Below, piece after piece: positions 31,401-46,400 of a stretch of 60,000 bases of DNA. The stretch spans positions 15,843,375 to 15,903,374 of the forward strand of contig OZ037768.1 in NCBI GenBank assembly GCA_964035545.1, given 5' to 3'. The stretch's first letter is position 1; each line of letters starts with the position of its first letter. A program made the translations under genes and the position numbers. The stretch comes from Bugula neritina. Its lineage: Eukaryota > Bryozoa > Gymnolaemata > Cheilostomatida > Bugulidae. The notes under the pieces were generated by a model. It saw only the letters and a list, made by a program, of their open reading frames with translations, did no database searches and was not told the DNA's origin.

Positions 31401-34400
31401 ATGATGCATTAATGAAATATTTGTTGAGGAATAATTAAATGCTTGTTGTCTGTTGGTTGGTGAATAATAGGTTTTTGGATGCATCAGAAAAGTTTTATGC
31501 CTGGCAAGTCGCCTATTAGGGGTGAGCTGGTAGAAGCAGTAGAGTTATTGAGAAAGTAGGTAACAAGGGTGATGGTGAATTAGCTGCAATTCTTGGCAGT
31601 TCCAGAAAGCTTTCTGTTCTGTTTCAAAATTGGCTTAGTCAACTGACACACCAAGCCAAGAAGAGACACACATTTAGTATTAGATTAAATATAAAAAATA
31701 AAACACTGCCAAAATTGCTAAAGTTGCACATAATAAAAAATGACTAAAGCTACAAGGCAGTAATGTATATAATGTTATCTAGCGTTGCTGTTTCAACTGC
31801 ATTGTCTTTATACAGTCCTATATGTTACTTGCAATTCCAACCTGGTATATCTGCCTTGTGTGTAAAATTTCTCCCCATGGAATTGAAGCTGCCTGACTCT
31901 GTCATGTGGAACTATTTATTTTCTCACAGCAAGACTTCTGCTTGTATGCTGCCACTGCAATCTATTATAATTTGCTGTATGTGTTGATAAAACAAATAGG
32001 CACTTGACACAAACATTGTCATATTTTTTACATGAATCTTCAACCGAAATGTTTCATGCTTTGTAAGAAAATATTTCTCCCTTTCATCTGTTTTCTACCT
32101 TCTGTTTGGTAGCCATAGACGATTTGGAGTCTGGTGATGTCACTGATGGTCACATGACTGCTGATGAAATGGATCAGAAAAGGAAACAAAACATGGCATA
32201 TGAATACCTTTGTCATCTTGAGGAGGCCAAAAAGTAAGTGACTCTGGTGGTTTGTCATTATTTGTAAAATTTTATTGACATATCTCGCCCACCTACATTT
32301 TTATTTTTTCTACATTCTCTGTTTTTTTTAGATTTTACTCATTTTTGTTTCCCTATCCTCATATGTAGTACATTCCTTTCACCAGTCTGAGTAACAGCCT
32401 AGCTGCTATTTATATTTTCATTCGAGTTTCTGCTCCATATGTCACTGCTGTTGTTCTCTAAATATATGGACACTTTGCTTTTTAACATCTCCCTCTGCTC
32501 TTTAAATGTTTCCCATCCAGCATTTTATTCTAAATTCCTATCTCTTGCCATGATAACTGTATTCATATCCGATGTTGTTTGGCTGCATTTACTTTCAATA
32601 CCATCCTCTTGTGAAGTTCTTCTGCTTTAAGACATGTCTGCAAGCATGATTTTTTAATTTAATTAGTGAAATTAGCGTCACAAAAATAGAATGGGGATAA
32701 AAACAAGTTGAGATGGTATGTTTCTAACATAAAAGTTTTCTTGCTAGCAAGTGTCTGTGCATTCCACAAGAATGGAGGTCAATTAGGTTTACAGGAGTCT
32801 TGTAAAGAAATGGGCTTGTTGCTGTGCAAATGTTATGAAGATGTAGTTAGTGAATGAGAAAAACATACAGTGTGTTAATGTTGGTTTTCATAAACCTATG
32901 ATACTGTATTACTACACTTACAAATTCATTACACAACAGCATCACTACATTCACAGTAATAACTACACCCACAATATTACTTTTACACCACAATTACATT
33001 ACTACGGATATAACTACCCTCACAGTATTACTATTCTAATATTACACCATCACTAAGGTTGTACCCACAGTATGGCTGCATACTACCAACACATACACCA
33101 CCTACTCTGAACTTTGTGTCTGCTGTTGATAGTTAGAATATATGTTGTTTTAGATGGATAGAAGCTTGTATTGATGAAGAGCTTCCTGCAACCACAGAGC
33201 TAGAAGAGAATTTACAGAACGGTGTTCTACTAGCTAAACTAGGGCATTTCTTTGCACCGAAAGTGGTGCCATGGAAACGCATCTATGACAAAGAGCTGAC
33301 TAGGTTTAAGGTGAGTAGCAGCTTGTATTTAGTTCTGCCCCACTTCTGGCAAGAAGGTCCGGTAGTAGTGAGGGTACTGCACCCACATGCATTCCTAGTC
33401 AGTCAACATGGCCACTAGCTTACAGCCATCTAAATTCTAAACTAAGTGAAGCTAGCGAGTGGGTGAGAGGTGTTTAAATCTCAATCTGCTTGAATGGGCA
33501 GAGAATTGTTACTGGAATAGCTATTTCACTGTTCAGCAGCAGCAACCGTGTTAAAATAGGTATTTGCCTCAGCTGGTATGTAAAGGTGATGCTGGTAAAT
33601 TGACAAAGTAAACAGAAAATCAGCTTGGCATTTCTCTACCACTCATTTATTACTATTTACTACTTCCAATCATACACCACTACTGTGACTAGACCAACAG
33701 AGATCAATAACCCCCTAAGGAGATTAATATCCACTTGTTGTGTTACCACTTACCACTGTGTGGTGTTACTACTGTGTGGTGTTACTACTTACGACTGTGA
33801 GGTGTGTTACCACCGTGTGTTGTGACAACACTGTGATGTGATACTGTGTTGTGATACTGTGTTGTGATGTTACAAGCTTTAATAGTAAAAGCCCAATATT
33901 GTAGTGTTGTGTTAACTATCAAATATGTGAAATAGGAGTCTGAGATTTCTTGCAGGTGTAAAGTTTCCAATGTAGCTTGATGTGAATGCATGTAAGACTT
34001 GCAGTTGCAATACAATTATCACAATGTATCAGATTTTGTGTTTATTTTTGCGTAGCAATCTGGTCTCCACTACAGACACACCGACAATGTCGTTCAGTTC
34101 TTTGGAGCTTGTGAAAATGCGGGTCTACCCTCTGTAAGTATGACGTTTCTCTACATCCTGCCAACTGTATGTAATGTATGTTCATGTACATTCTTCTCTC
34201 AAATGTTACTAGCTCTGTGCTAGCTACTTACTCATTACTGATTAGTAACTTGTCACCTCTACTGACTCCCTACTCACTAATTAATCACCACCTACTAGTT
34301 GCTCCTTACTGATTAGTGACTCATCAGTTGCTAGCCACTCACCACTAACTATTACTACATTTTTTCGTAGAATATTTTAACAGGGATCTTTTTAGGTATT

Positions 34401-37400
34401 CCCTGTTGTATGTCTATACCTGTATATATCTGTATAATAGTAACTCTTGAATTGTCTGCAATATAAGCCTCTGTAAGTCCAGCATCCTAGAGTCTAGACT
34501 ATTTCTGTCAAGCAGTTGGCCCCCATATGATATGTACTGGAGGGTGGTATCTGGAGGTTGAAGGTGACACCCTAATTAGTCCTGTTATTCTAGCACTGTT
34601 TATTCATTTGTATCCACACTGAATATAAATTACAAATGTAGAATTTGCTGTTCTCAGCAGCTCTGTATAGGCTGCTATTTAGTTTTTATGTTACTGACAT
34701 TTAAAAGGCCTGGCTGGTATCAAGTCACAGCCTGATTAAATACAACTGAGTTGACAGGGCAATTCATAATGCAGTCTGTTGCTGCATCTATTTGATACAC
34801 AGTGGAATTTTAATTATAAATCATCACTAGTAGCCCACCAGCTTGTTCTATGGATATAGGTGTGTGTATTACTCCCCCTTCAGTTGTTCGGATATTCAAT
34901 ATTTATAATTATATATTGGGTGTAAATCCCTGTTTGAAGTTAAGGATGTCTTCACTGTTTATCAAACCTGTGTTATTGCTTACTTTTCCTGAAGAAATGG
35001 TTTGTCCATGAGTTCATGGAAACATTCTCTGTCTTTCAGGGTATAAAGCAGATCTTCAGAGTTAATAGTTGTAAAGGAAACGCCGTGAGATCATTCAATT
35101 GTGTCTTTACAATATTCTCCCCAGGCTGTATTTTATCAGAACAATAAATGTGAATTTTGCAATTAATGATATGCTTGGGGCACTGTTTCATCACAATAAC
35201 ATTGTTCCTAGTGTGAGTAATGATTTGTTGGAAATGAATGTCAAGTTATTTAGCTGTATTTAGCATTAGAGAGGAAAAATATTATTTTTAAACACCTTTA
35301 TTATTGGCTGAATGTTGAAAATGGTGCATTTCGAGAGTATTTCACAATGAGACTTTCTAGTTTTAGAAGCTCAATACAACCTTACACTGAAATAGAGAGC
35401 AACACCTACACACCACATGTTTACTATCAGTTAGTAGCTGCAGCTGCTGTAGTGACTGATGGGAGCTCACGGGCTAAAAGCATCCTTAGTTATGTTATTG
35501 GGGGTGTGGGACAACTTCTCTTGTGCAAGCAGTTCAAAAGCTCATCTGCAATGTGTTAGGTTCAGATGTATATATACCAATACATATGCTGTATACTTGC
35601 TACACATAGTAACTGCCAGTATAAGATGCTACTAGCCCCAGTATTCTATATGATGGCTGCTACTTTGATTATGACATTTTTGTTTTAGATATTTTACCCT
35701 GATACTTCAGATGTTTACGACAGGAAAAATATGCCTAAACTGATCTACTGCATTCATGCTCTCAGCCTTTTCCTTCATAAACTCGGTAAAGCCCCTTTGA
35801 TTATGGACCTGGTGGGCACAGCACAGTTCTCAGGTGGGATTCATCTTCTCATTCTGCCTGATGATAATGAAGGCTTCGTACTACATTTCATAGCTAAAAT
35901 CAAGCATAAAGTTCTCAACAATTTTTTAAAAAGTTTTTCAAGTGTGTAACGGGTTATCTTGTCTGAAAAATATTGTTAAATGACATTACCTTAAGTTAGT
36001 TATTATGCTTGCATTTTAAGTTAAAAACCTTATACTTCATTTAAATGTCTGTACAAAGCTGTTGAGATTCTTAAACCAGGTAAATGGCTGCATTCACTAT
36101 TCACCTGTGTCAGAGCAGGTGAATATCTCGTTTATCTGTGCCAGACTAGAAGTTTCCATCCTGGTTTCTTGTATTGAATTATTTAAAATAATAATAATAA
36201 TAACCTTAATAGGTTACATTACTATATCCATCAACAGCCACGATCAATTTCTAGTGACTAAAGCAGGCAGGTTAGTTTAAGAGTTGGAGCTCATGCTTAG
36301 ATATTGGCTGTTTAATAGTTGTGATAACTTCCAATCATCAATGCTCAGTGTATAATGGCACATCAACCTTCTCAAAATTGTACAGGGAATACAGTTTAGT
36401 AAAATAGTATAACAAAGTCTTGGCTATGTTATAATCAGGGAGTCTAGCAGTGGTCACATGACATCTAAAGCCTATTACCATTCATTAATGTTATTTGTTG
36501 ATGAGGACATGAGTAGTAGAAGTGCAGAGCTAAGTAGCTAGAGAAAGAACAGCTCTGGTGATATTGCCAGTGTTGTTTGTTCACTGTAGCAGCAGCAGAA
36601 AGTTTCAATAATATAATATATTTCATTGGTGGCAACGAGTCAGTCTTGAGTCTTAAAATGCTGAAAAGAGTATCTTCACGTTACCGGGGTAACCAAAAGT
36701 TGTAGAAATGAATTACATGCAGCTGCAGGTTCTTTGCATAGCAATTCGCTGCAACTTCTAGATAGATTGTTGAGTCAGACCCAGGGACAGATATTATCCT
36801 GATTCCCTGTGTACATGTTATCACTGTGTAAGAAATGACTACAAGAGAGGATATTTGATCTCAAGTCACATGCTTATGGATTATGTTTATCCCCACCCAT
36901 CTTATGACATCATCTCCTGTGATACTGCCCTTCCTGTTGAATACCTTGTCTGTGGTACTAATTAGACTATCTGAGTCTTACTTCAGGTTCACTAAGCAAT
37001 AGTTTCTCTCTCATTGATCAGCTCTAATCAACTTTTGTACAGTCTTTATTAATACTGCAACAGGTGTAGACCTATGCTTGTTTCCCACTAGAAATATGTT
37101 TCTATCTCTGTCAATGTAGTGGGATGGTGACTTCTTAATCTCTCTCATCTAATATCTTGTTATCCTATATAAACAGCCTGGTGTATCTCTTGTAGAGGAA
37201 GAGATCAGTGCTATGAGAGCAGAACTAGATAAATACGGAATACAAATGCCAGCTTTTGGTAAAATCGGCGGTATTTTAGCTAATGAAATGCCAGTGGATG
37301 AGGCAGCTTTACACGCTGCCGTTATTGCCATCAATGACGCCCTTGATAAGGATGATCAGCAGGTAATTTTTTGCTGTGCCGATTAGTGTTGCTATAATAG

Positions 37401-40400
37401 GACTGTTACTATATAGTCCTACATATACATATATATCAGTGTTTCAGGATTTGTCCCCTCATCAGCACTGATGGGTGTTCAAGCAGCTCTCCAAGTTCTA
37501 GAGATATTTGTGAATTACTGAATCAATAAACCTGCTTCACTCTGAATGTATCTTATTTAAGGGGACATTCCATGCTCTGAGTAACCCCATGGCTCTCCTC
37601 ACCAAATTAGATGATAATTTCATATCTGCTTATCACGAGGCCCTTCGCTCTGCTAAAAAGATGAAAGGGACAGATTCCAGCACCGCAGAAGTAGGTTATA
37701 ATACTCTATGCTAATCCCACTGTAATATTAATCTCACCTTCTGTATTTTCTCATGTCTTGCACTGTCATTTGACCTCTGTATTTTAGTTTTTTAATGAAC
37801 CTGCAGATAGGCTCGTTTTGTAATTTTGTATATGTTAAAATGAGTGGCCTTTGATGCTGGTATGTTCAATTCAATGAGTTTTGGCAGCTTGCTTTCAGGA
37901 CTATGATTAATACAATTTTAGCTAAACTTGATTTATTTTAGCACCAGAGATACTATAAAGCCATATTGCTTCCTAAATTGTTCAACATATAAAACCCTTT
38001 AATTATTCACCTTTCTAGCCCAAAAGTTGTGAGCAGGTAGGCTTTCTGATAATTTATCAATATGGTGACTCTTATCAGTGTATTCCCACATATTGATTCA
38101 TTATATCAGTGGGTGTGACTGAGATATGTTGAATTAAAATTAAACTGATCTTCTAATATCTGAGCTGTGAGTCACTGAATTAGTGATATTTTATTGCTCT
38201 GTGTTCTTTGGTGTGAGAGGTGATATTCTGTATAGTGTATAGCCATCTCTTCTAATCTACACTAGACCCCATGATTCTGTTACTCTTCATTAATTTTCTT
38301 AAACTACAGGTGGCTGGCTGGCTGTGCTCTCACCTACTCTTTAATTTTGTTGAACAAATTCCTTGGGAAATTTTTGTTTAGCTTTTCTCAATCTCTCATT
38401 ACTTATTTAAAAATAATAAAAAGAAACTCCCAAAATGGCTGGGAAATTTTTCTTTTATGATTTACTTCTTCTCTGAGCCTATAATGCATTCTATGCATTT
38501 AGGTTGAGCTTTCTATCATTACTTTATTAATGTGTACACCTCTGTATTTTTGAAATGCTAATCTATGAAATATAATGTTAATGTTTTCAATTATATCAAT
38601 TTATTTAGTTACAATATGCTTCAACAATGTCGCATTATTAAGAATTACTGTTGAGGAGACTACATTGCGGTTCTGCTGGAAGCTCCTGAATTGTTGGTGT
38701 ATTTTACAGGGTACTGTTAGTGTGAAAACAGAAGAGAAAGATATCTATGATGTGATTCTAACGCAAGCGGAAATACAAGCAGAGATTTCTGTAACTAACT
38801 GTAAGTACACATACATAATGTGCTGACCCTCACGCAGACAAGCCCACGAATGCACACAAGCACACGTAGTTATTAAATTTGTTGTTCCTTAGCTACTCAA
38901 TCAAATTGCAAATTTTCTTCCAACTCAAAGCGTAGAACTCAATGCAAATTTCAACACTCCAATTCTTTTATTTAGTGGAACAAACACTGAGAGAAGTTGA
39001 CAATGCTCTCTTGGAAAGAAGTCTGTCAAAGCTAAAGAGCTCCCTGACTTCATCTCATCTCAAGTTGTTGAACATAAATTTAGACAACCTCGAGTCCTAC
39101 TTGGATGCACTACTCAAGTTACACGAAAAGGAACAGGTTTTTATTATAGATATTTCCACATTTTCAATGAAAGTTTTGTAACACGTGTATTATTTGCTTA
39201 TTAAATTCAATTTTACAAACTTGCTGATCGAATTGCACTGAACCGTATATAAATTAGAAACACTTACTTTCACAAATTATACTTATAAATCATAATAGTA
39301 AAACTCTAAGGCTAATAGTGTTATATTTTCATTACAGGGCGATGAGGGTTTTTCAAAGTTAAGCAAGCAAGACATTCAAGACACAATAAATTCAGTGAAT
39401 ATGGATTGCGACTTTGAGTATCAAAGTAAGTGAATTGAGTTGTAATTTTCTAGAATATTCTTTGGATGCTGAGAGTTTGCTGAACATAAAGTATATTTCA
39501 TTCTATTGTATTGGAGTACTATGAAGATTATTTTCTCATGTTAGTGTATTAATATATTCACAGGTTTTGTAAAGTGGCCAGTAACGCTTTTAAAATGTTG
39601 ATTTGGCAAATAATTTAGTAAAGATTTGCCAGAAGCATGTTTAACTTAGAAGTGTAAAGTAAATGGTAAAATTTATGAAACTGTGTTGATACTAATATTT
39701 TGACAACTCTTGTTGTTATCTTTTTCTTGCTTCTACAGCTTTGAAGTTAGTAAAACGATTCATAACTTGATCATTTCTTTTGAGCATAATTTCATGCCTT
39801 TTTAATATTTATTATATATATATCAAATGTAACTATGTAAAGTAACGAGTTTTTTTATAATTTTTACTTTGACTCCAGCAATGGTAATTGTTTTATTAGT
39901 GTTGATATATTTTAATAAAACTTGCCAACTGTTTTACTAACCTACATTTAAATAAGTAAGCTTTCAGTAAATCATTTGTTTTTCACCCGATTCCTGCTTG
40001 CACCTTAGTTTAATTTTGTTTCTCATGTTATTCCTACTTTAGAGAACATATCTGTGGATAAAATAAATAAAGCCTTAAATTCAAGAAACAGAGATGCATT
40101 GTTTGAAGCATTATATGATCCTAAGGCTAAATATCCACCAGTTCTCAACTTTGCATCGGATCTCTACTTTGAAGAATTTGCTGTAATAAGAGAGGATAAA
40201 GGGGTAGGTCTATGTTATATCCTGAGAGTAAAGGGTGGGTCTATATTATACCCTTACTGCGGTACTACGAGATTATATGATGGTGGAGGGGTTATTATTT
40301 TACTGTAATACTCTATAATAGAGAAAGATAGATGATTTAATTTGTGACACTATTCACCGGTTATAATTTATAAAGTGATAAACCAGCCTGCCACATCTCA

Positions 40401-43400
40401 TGACTTGTGTGTCTACAGGAGGATCTGGTGTATGCAGAAGTTCATGGTGGTGTGAAGGTGCTTACAGCGGTTGCTAAGGTAAACAAAGCAATAGCTTCAT
40501 CTACAGAAGAGCTGCTTGCTTGTCTCAATGAAGAAGATGTACATATAATGGCTGTAGAGGCTGAAAACATTGCAGTCTATCAACAGGATATGGCATCAGC
40601 TCTCCAAAACAAGCAAGAGGTAAGCTTTCTTTTGTAGCTGTCTTGTTTATATAAAGAATATTGTTAATCTTTACACTATATGTTACGTAGTCACTGTGCG
40701 TGTGCTTCTAATCAAATACCACCTCTACAGAACAACAATGCTCATAGCAACCATCCAATGTCAGCCATCTGTCGAATTTCATTTATCACCAGAGAGCGAT
40801 AGGTATCTAGTCACCTTCATCAACTGCCGGGCAATTGGTGGTTATAAATATATTATCTATTAATAGTTACTAACACAAAATTATAATTGTTTTACATACT
40901 TATATTTTTATTTATTTTTAAACTTATTAACTAGATTAGGAAAAAAGGCATAAATCAACTATTAAAAATAGTCTCATGAAGATCAGAAAGATTGCACAAA
41001 ATTTGTCTATCTTTGACAAGTTCTACTATAATATAATACTCAAGTATGCTGCAAGTTTTGTTAAGGGAAATTTTAATTAAAATAAGCTTGTTTAAGTGTA
41101 TTTGGAGCAGCTGTCGTCTAGAGATTAGAGCGTTTGCGTAGTAAGCACAAAGTTATGGGTTCGAACCCCGACAAAGACCATTGGTGATGTTAGGAAGAAC
41201 ATCCAATCATAATTGCTCCTGTGTCTGGTGTAAATAAGTCCTTAGCCCGCTTTAACAAAAACCCTTTCTATCAGGGGTTTCTCACAGGGATAGCGACTAT
41301 AAACTAGCGTGAGTTTAAGTGCATTGGTTTTTCATGTTTATTATCTCTAGTTGTTGCTGACTGAAAATATTCAAACCTAGTCACCTCTTAAGCTGATACC
41401 TGGTTCGATTAGTTTATATTGAAACTTTAATTAAATTGGCTCGGTCACCCTGAACTATCAGACCATTCAATAAGCACTATTTAGATTGAATTGTTGAATA
41501 GGCCACAACACTTGTCTTTAAATATCTCTTTACTAATACAAATTGCCATGACCTGGCCAACCATAAGTTAATGAATACAATATAAATTGTCCTCTACAAT
41601 TTTACTGTTTTTAGTTGACTGACTGCACTCTTCTGAGCAGCCCCAATTGGTTTTTTTATGTAATTATGAAGATTTTTCACAACTCGAAATAATCTAAGAA
41701 ATTGGATTCAGATTTAGTATCATTAGAGGGTCATTAAAATGTAGACATAATGTATAGCATAAGCTAATGTTTAGTGACATGGGCTTGCTGTATTGTCACA
41801 TTATTCATTACAGATGACCAACACCCTACTCACTCATTCCGAGTTGCAGGAGCTTATTGATGTGGCCAATGATAATGTGAAAACCGAGCAGACTCGTAAG
41901 TCTAACTTTATGTCCTACAAACTTAAAGGGCTCTGTTAAAATGAAAAATAAATGAGAACAAGTATTTGTATTGCTTTTTGTATTGTCTTTATTGCTTGGT
42001 ATGTTGTCTACCTTGGAGAAGATTGAAACTGCAGTCTCTCAATCTTTTCTTTTATTGATTTTGATATTGTTAGTATTTTCCCAGCTGTTTTGCAATAGCT
42101 TTTGTGGAATAGTTTTAATAGACATGTATAGAATATATCCTAGTTCAATAACAGAAATAGATCAGCTGGGAGCAGTCTACAAAAACCTGGGAAAAATGAG
42201 TAGATGCTTGACATCTAGTGGTTGTATCTTGCTAGAATTGGCAAACAAAATAACTGGAATGCACAGCATCTACAGTATGTTTTCTGATTTCCAGGGCTTA
42301 GACTTGTGGAGGAGATCAATGATGTCTTATCTAATGCCAAAGCAGAAGACCTGTTTGTCCTTCTGACAAATGAGGCTTTGCAGTTTGAAAATGTCTTCCC
42401 AGAGCTAGCTGTTCTCTACTATAACTGTCTTGCCAAATTGAAAAATAGCCACCCTGAAGTACGTTGCATATGCCATTCTGCTTGGAAAATACTTTATTAA
42501 TGTTGACTCTAAAACAACTACGGGTTAATACGATACTCCATTTTAGGGCCAATCACTAAGGTGGAATGAGATTCAGTCTGCAATAAATTTAGCTGACGCC
42601 CAGGCAGCACACGGAATCCTAGGTTAGTTATGTTTGGCCAACGCTTATAGAGTAACTCACTTTATCAGCTTACAAATCAGTGTTTCTCATTTTTCATAAA
42701 GGTAATATTTTTTATGTAACTTCGCGTTGAAATTTAATGCAATCCTGACTACATTTATCAATTTAAAATATAAGATGACAGTTTCACAGTGAAGTACATG
42801 TCTAAACCTGTATTTAGTAGAGGATTTGTACTGTTTTTTCAATGCAATACAGTTTCTGCTAGCCCTACATTTTTATTTTGAATCTGCAGTTGCCAAAGCA
42901 GTGATAGCTATTAACAATGCGGTGACTGAGGCCTCTATAGATCAGCTGTGTTCAGCTCTTACTGAACAGGAACTGAAGGTTAAAAATGTCAATGTGAACT
43001 GCTGCAAGCACTACCTGGAGAAGCTGGATGAAGCTAGGAAGGAAAGATCTAACAATGGTTTGTGTATAGCGATTGGTGTAAGAGGACAGGTTACTGTTGA
43101 ACTTGATGACAGGAATGGGCGGGGTTAGCTGGTGCAGGCAGTAGATATTGTGTAATGCAGTTCTTCTATAGTTCCTTAAAAATTGATTTCTGGATGTTAT
43201 GTAGCCTAGGTGCAGTTTCTGGTTGTCTCTGAATAATGTGATGAAGTTGCCAACATACTATCTGAAATACTGTTGTAGACAAAGTAAAGATCAATTACAT
43301 ATATAGCAGGCTTCTAAAATTCTAAAATGCTAAACTAGTTGTTCAACATGTTTTTCTCTTGAATAAAGTAGGACATACCTTTGGTGGAGTTTTACTGGTA

Positions 43401-46400
43401 ATTAGAAAAATGTTGAGAGTAAAGCTTTGAATAAATATCTTGAAATGGTTACACAGCGGAGGAGGGCGCCGAGTGGCTAAATGTGGAACTGCCTGATGGC
43501 ACAGAGATGTATTACAACTTACTGAATGGTGAACATCGATGGGAAGTCACTGATGATATGCTCTTTGACTCATCGCTTCTCACTTGGGATGAGATTCAAG
43601 TACTCCATTATATTATAGAATATCATATGTGTTAGAGAATATCATGTGTTATAGAATAGCATATGTGTTATAGAATAGCATATGTGTGATAGAATAGCAT
43701 ATGTGTGTTCTATAATATTATGGGTGTTGTATAGTATTATAGGTGTTATAGAATATTATAGGTGTTCTATAATAATATGGGTGTTATAGAATCTGATAAG
43801 TCAGTCTACAGCTGAAGAAGATCGAAAAGTTTTCCTTAACTCAAATGAGGATAAGATCATTAAGTTACAATCTGCATATAAGGGTTATAGAGCTCGTAAA
43901 CAGTACACTGATAGATTAAACTATCTGAAAAATCAAGAGCCGCAGGCATTGAAAATTCAGGTAATTGTGCTTTTATACTTCCTTGATATTTATTCCATCA
44001 AATACTTACAATATAATTTTGTCTTTCTAGAAATGTGTCAAAAAAACAACAAAAGTAAGTTAAATCTTCAATTCTAAGTTAGCTGTTTGCTATTTTTATT
44101 TCTTTTCTGGCTTAACTGCTGTTGTAATTTTATTGAAGAATACGGTAACAATGAATAGTAAGCAAGCATATTGGGCACATGTGAAAGTTTGCCCTGACAT
44201 TTATAGTTAAAGTTAGTAGATAATGCTATTGGACCTGCTTTGGCATGCTGTAAGAGGAAACATACTTTGCCAATTTGGCTGTACCAGTAAATTTGCATGA
44301 GCTATTTTACTGGTTTCATTTTCATCAACTTGTAAAATTGTATGACAATATGCTGATAATATGGATTAAGTTATCAAAGTGAATTCGTTCTAGTGTGTTA
44401 TTGAATTAATTGTTTGGTTGTTGAAACTTTGTTGGTGTTAAAAGTGTTGCTTATCTTTTATTTCACTCATAAGAAATATAAAATTGTTGGGATATATGTT
44501 AGTTAAACCTTGTTGCATTTGACACTAGCGTAAAATGGTATTGCATTAAATTTAACGATTTTAGTTTTTTTCCTTAATTTCAAAATGCACATATTAATAA
44601 ATTGTTTATTTTTTCTTCTTAAATCTGTGACTTCATGTGTTGTGAAGGTGTTGCATCTTCGTATTTATACAGATAGCAAATACTTGAATACATTTCAGGC
44701 ATGGGTCAAAGGTGTCCAGCAAAAGAAGGCGTACAAAACTCGACAAAAGCTCTTTCAAGCTAATGAAGGTTCAATAATCAAGGTGACTATTTAAGCATTA
44801 GTGTTACTGTTTAGCATCTGACATAATCACCTTGTAGTTGTCGAATAACATCATGTACTCTATGACGTTGATTCTAGCTACATTCACTCTGCATGGGTAT
44901 TGAGTTATCTTTTGCATTACAGTATACTTTATCAAGTTGTTTTGTAGATTCAATCTGCAGTTCGATCATTTCTGACTCGAAAGGCATATAAAAATCGGCT
45001 CAACTTTTTGGCAAATCAGTCCGATTCTGTTATAAAGATTCAAGCGGCATGGAGAGGGAAAAAGACTCGTTCCGACTACCAGTCCCTGAGTATGTATTGT
45101 TATCTTTCTATAGTTTCAATTCTATCTTATTTTGAATACGTGAAAATTTTTAGGATATCAATTTCTTCCTAATTAATTTATTTTTTTCATTTGGTAATAC
45201 ATATTATAATACTGGTGGCTCTACAGTAGTGGCCTATGGAGTTTGTAGCATTAGCTACCTCATGTTCTACCTTAGCTGGGGCGCATTTTCGGCACTGGAT
45301 AAATGTATAAGATGCCAGATTACAATGTCAAGTAAATTCGCCCTCTCAAAGTGTCAATCAAATGAAACTGCAACCATAAGTTGATGCAAATGAAGCCACA
45401 AATTCATTTATCCAACTAGTTTCAAACCGGTATAATTTATAAAATATATCCTGTATTGCTGAACTCAAATTTACTTAACTCATACACCAGTAAATTTTCA
45501 TTTCATTTAAAAATCTGGATAAAAAACCTCACACAAGTTTGTAGTTGCCATCCCTTTAAAAATCTTCTGATGGAAGGGTTTTTTGTTAAATTGTGCTAAG
45601 AACTTATTCAGATGGGGCACAGGAGCAATTATGACTGGATCATCACTAACATCACCAATGGCCTTTACTGGGGTTTGAACCCATGACTTAGTGATTACTA
45701 AGTCAAGTGCTTTAAGCCCTTGACCACGGCTGCTCCCTTTTTGAAAATCTGAATACAATCTGAATACTTGGTGTAAAATACCATAGGATTGCTTTTTTAT
45801 TTAGTTTCGTATAATAATGTGTATTTATGTTTGGATTTGGATGTTATATTTCATACTAGATAGCATAAAAGTTAAGCAAAGTGTTATAATCCATGCTAGA
45901 AGCATTCCAATTTCATTATGTGAGTTTGTATGGGGCAGCTATGACTATTATATTGAAGCAGCGTTTATGAACCACCAGTAACAAACAACTAAATTTAACA
46001 GAGTTGTAATCAAAGAGAAAATTGGGTTCACCACATCTCACAGTAGCTCTGGTGATGCTCAATCCAAGGCAACAGCCTGAGTGGAAGGTTGTGTGATTAC
46101 TCTACCCACTATGGGTTTCTAGTGTGGTTACACCTTGAGTTGTTGTTGGTGTTGCACTGTTTGCTATGTATAAAAGTGTTCACAGTAGAACATGTATAGG
46201 AGCACATTTACGACTGCTACATGGCTCACTGCAAAGTGGAGTCTAGCTTAGTTGTAGATTTGGTGTACACTAAGCTTAAGTGGTTTAACACAGTTTATCT
46301 TTTGGTCTTACTATTTGCCATGTGTCAGACAGCACTTTAATTACCAACAGCAATTCATACATTTATTCAGGACAACATAAATATAATATATAATAATTAT

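Noticed and set aside
37177-37195. Earlier acceptor for IQGAP exon 6 (AAACAG at about 37171-37176)
   Set aside because: It breaks phase with exon 5. The TCTTGTAG acceptor ending at 37195 keeps frame and the conserved EEEI segment.
41971-42366. 131-codon plus-strand frame overlapping IQGAP exon 14
   Set aside because: Mostly intron sequence in a different frame from the exon; the conserved IQGAP-repeat reading is in another frame.
44031-44054. Possible 24-nt microexon in IQGAP (KCVKKTTK)
   Set aside because: It keeps frame and has AG/GT borders, but including it would split the second IQ motif. Direct joining of 43960 to 44699 yields a perfect IQ motif.
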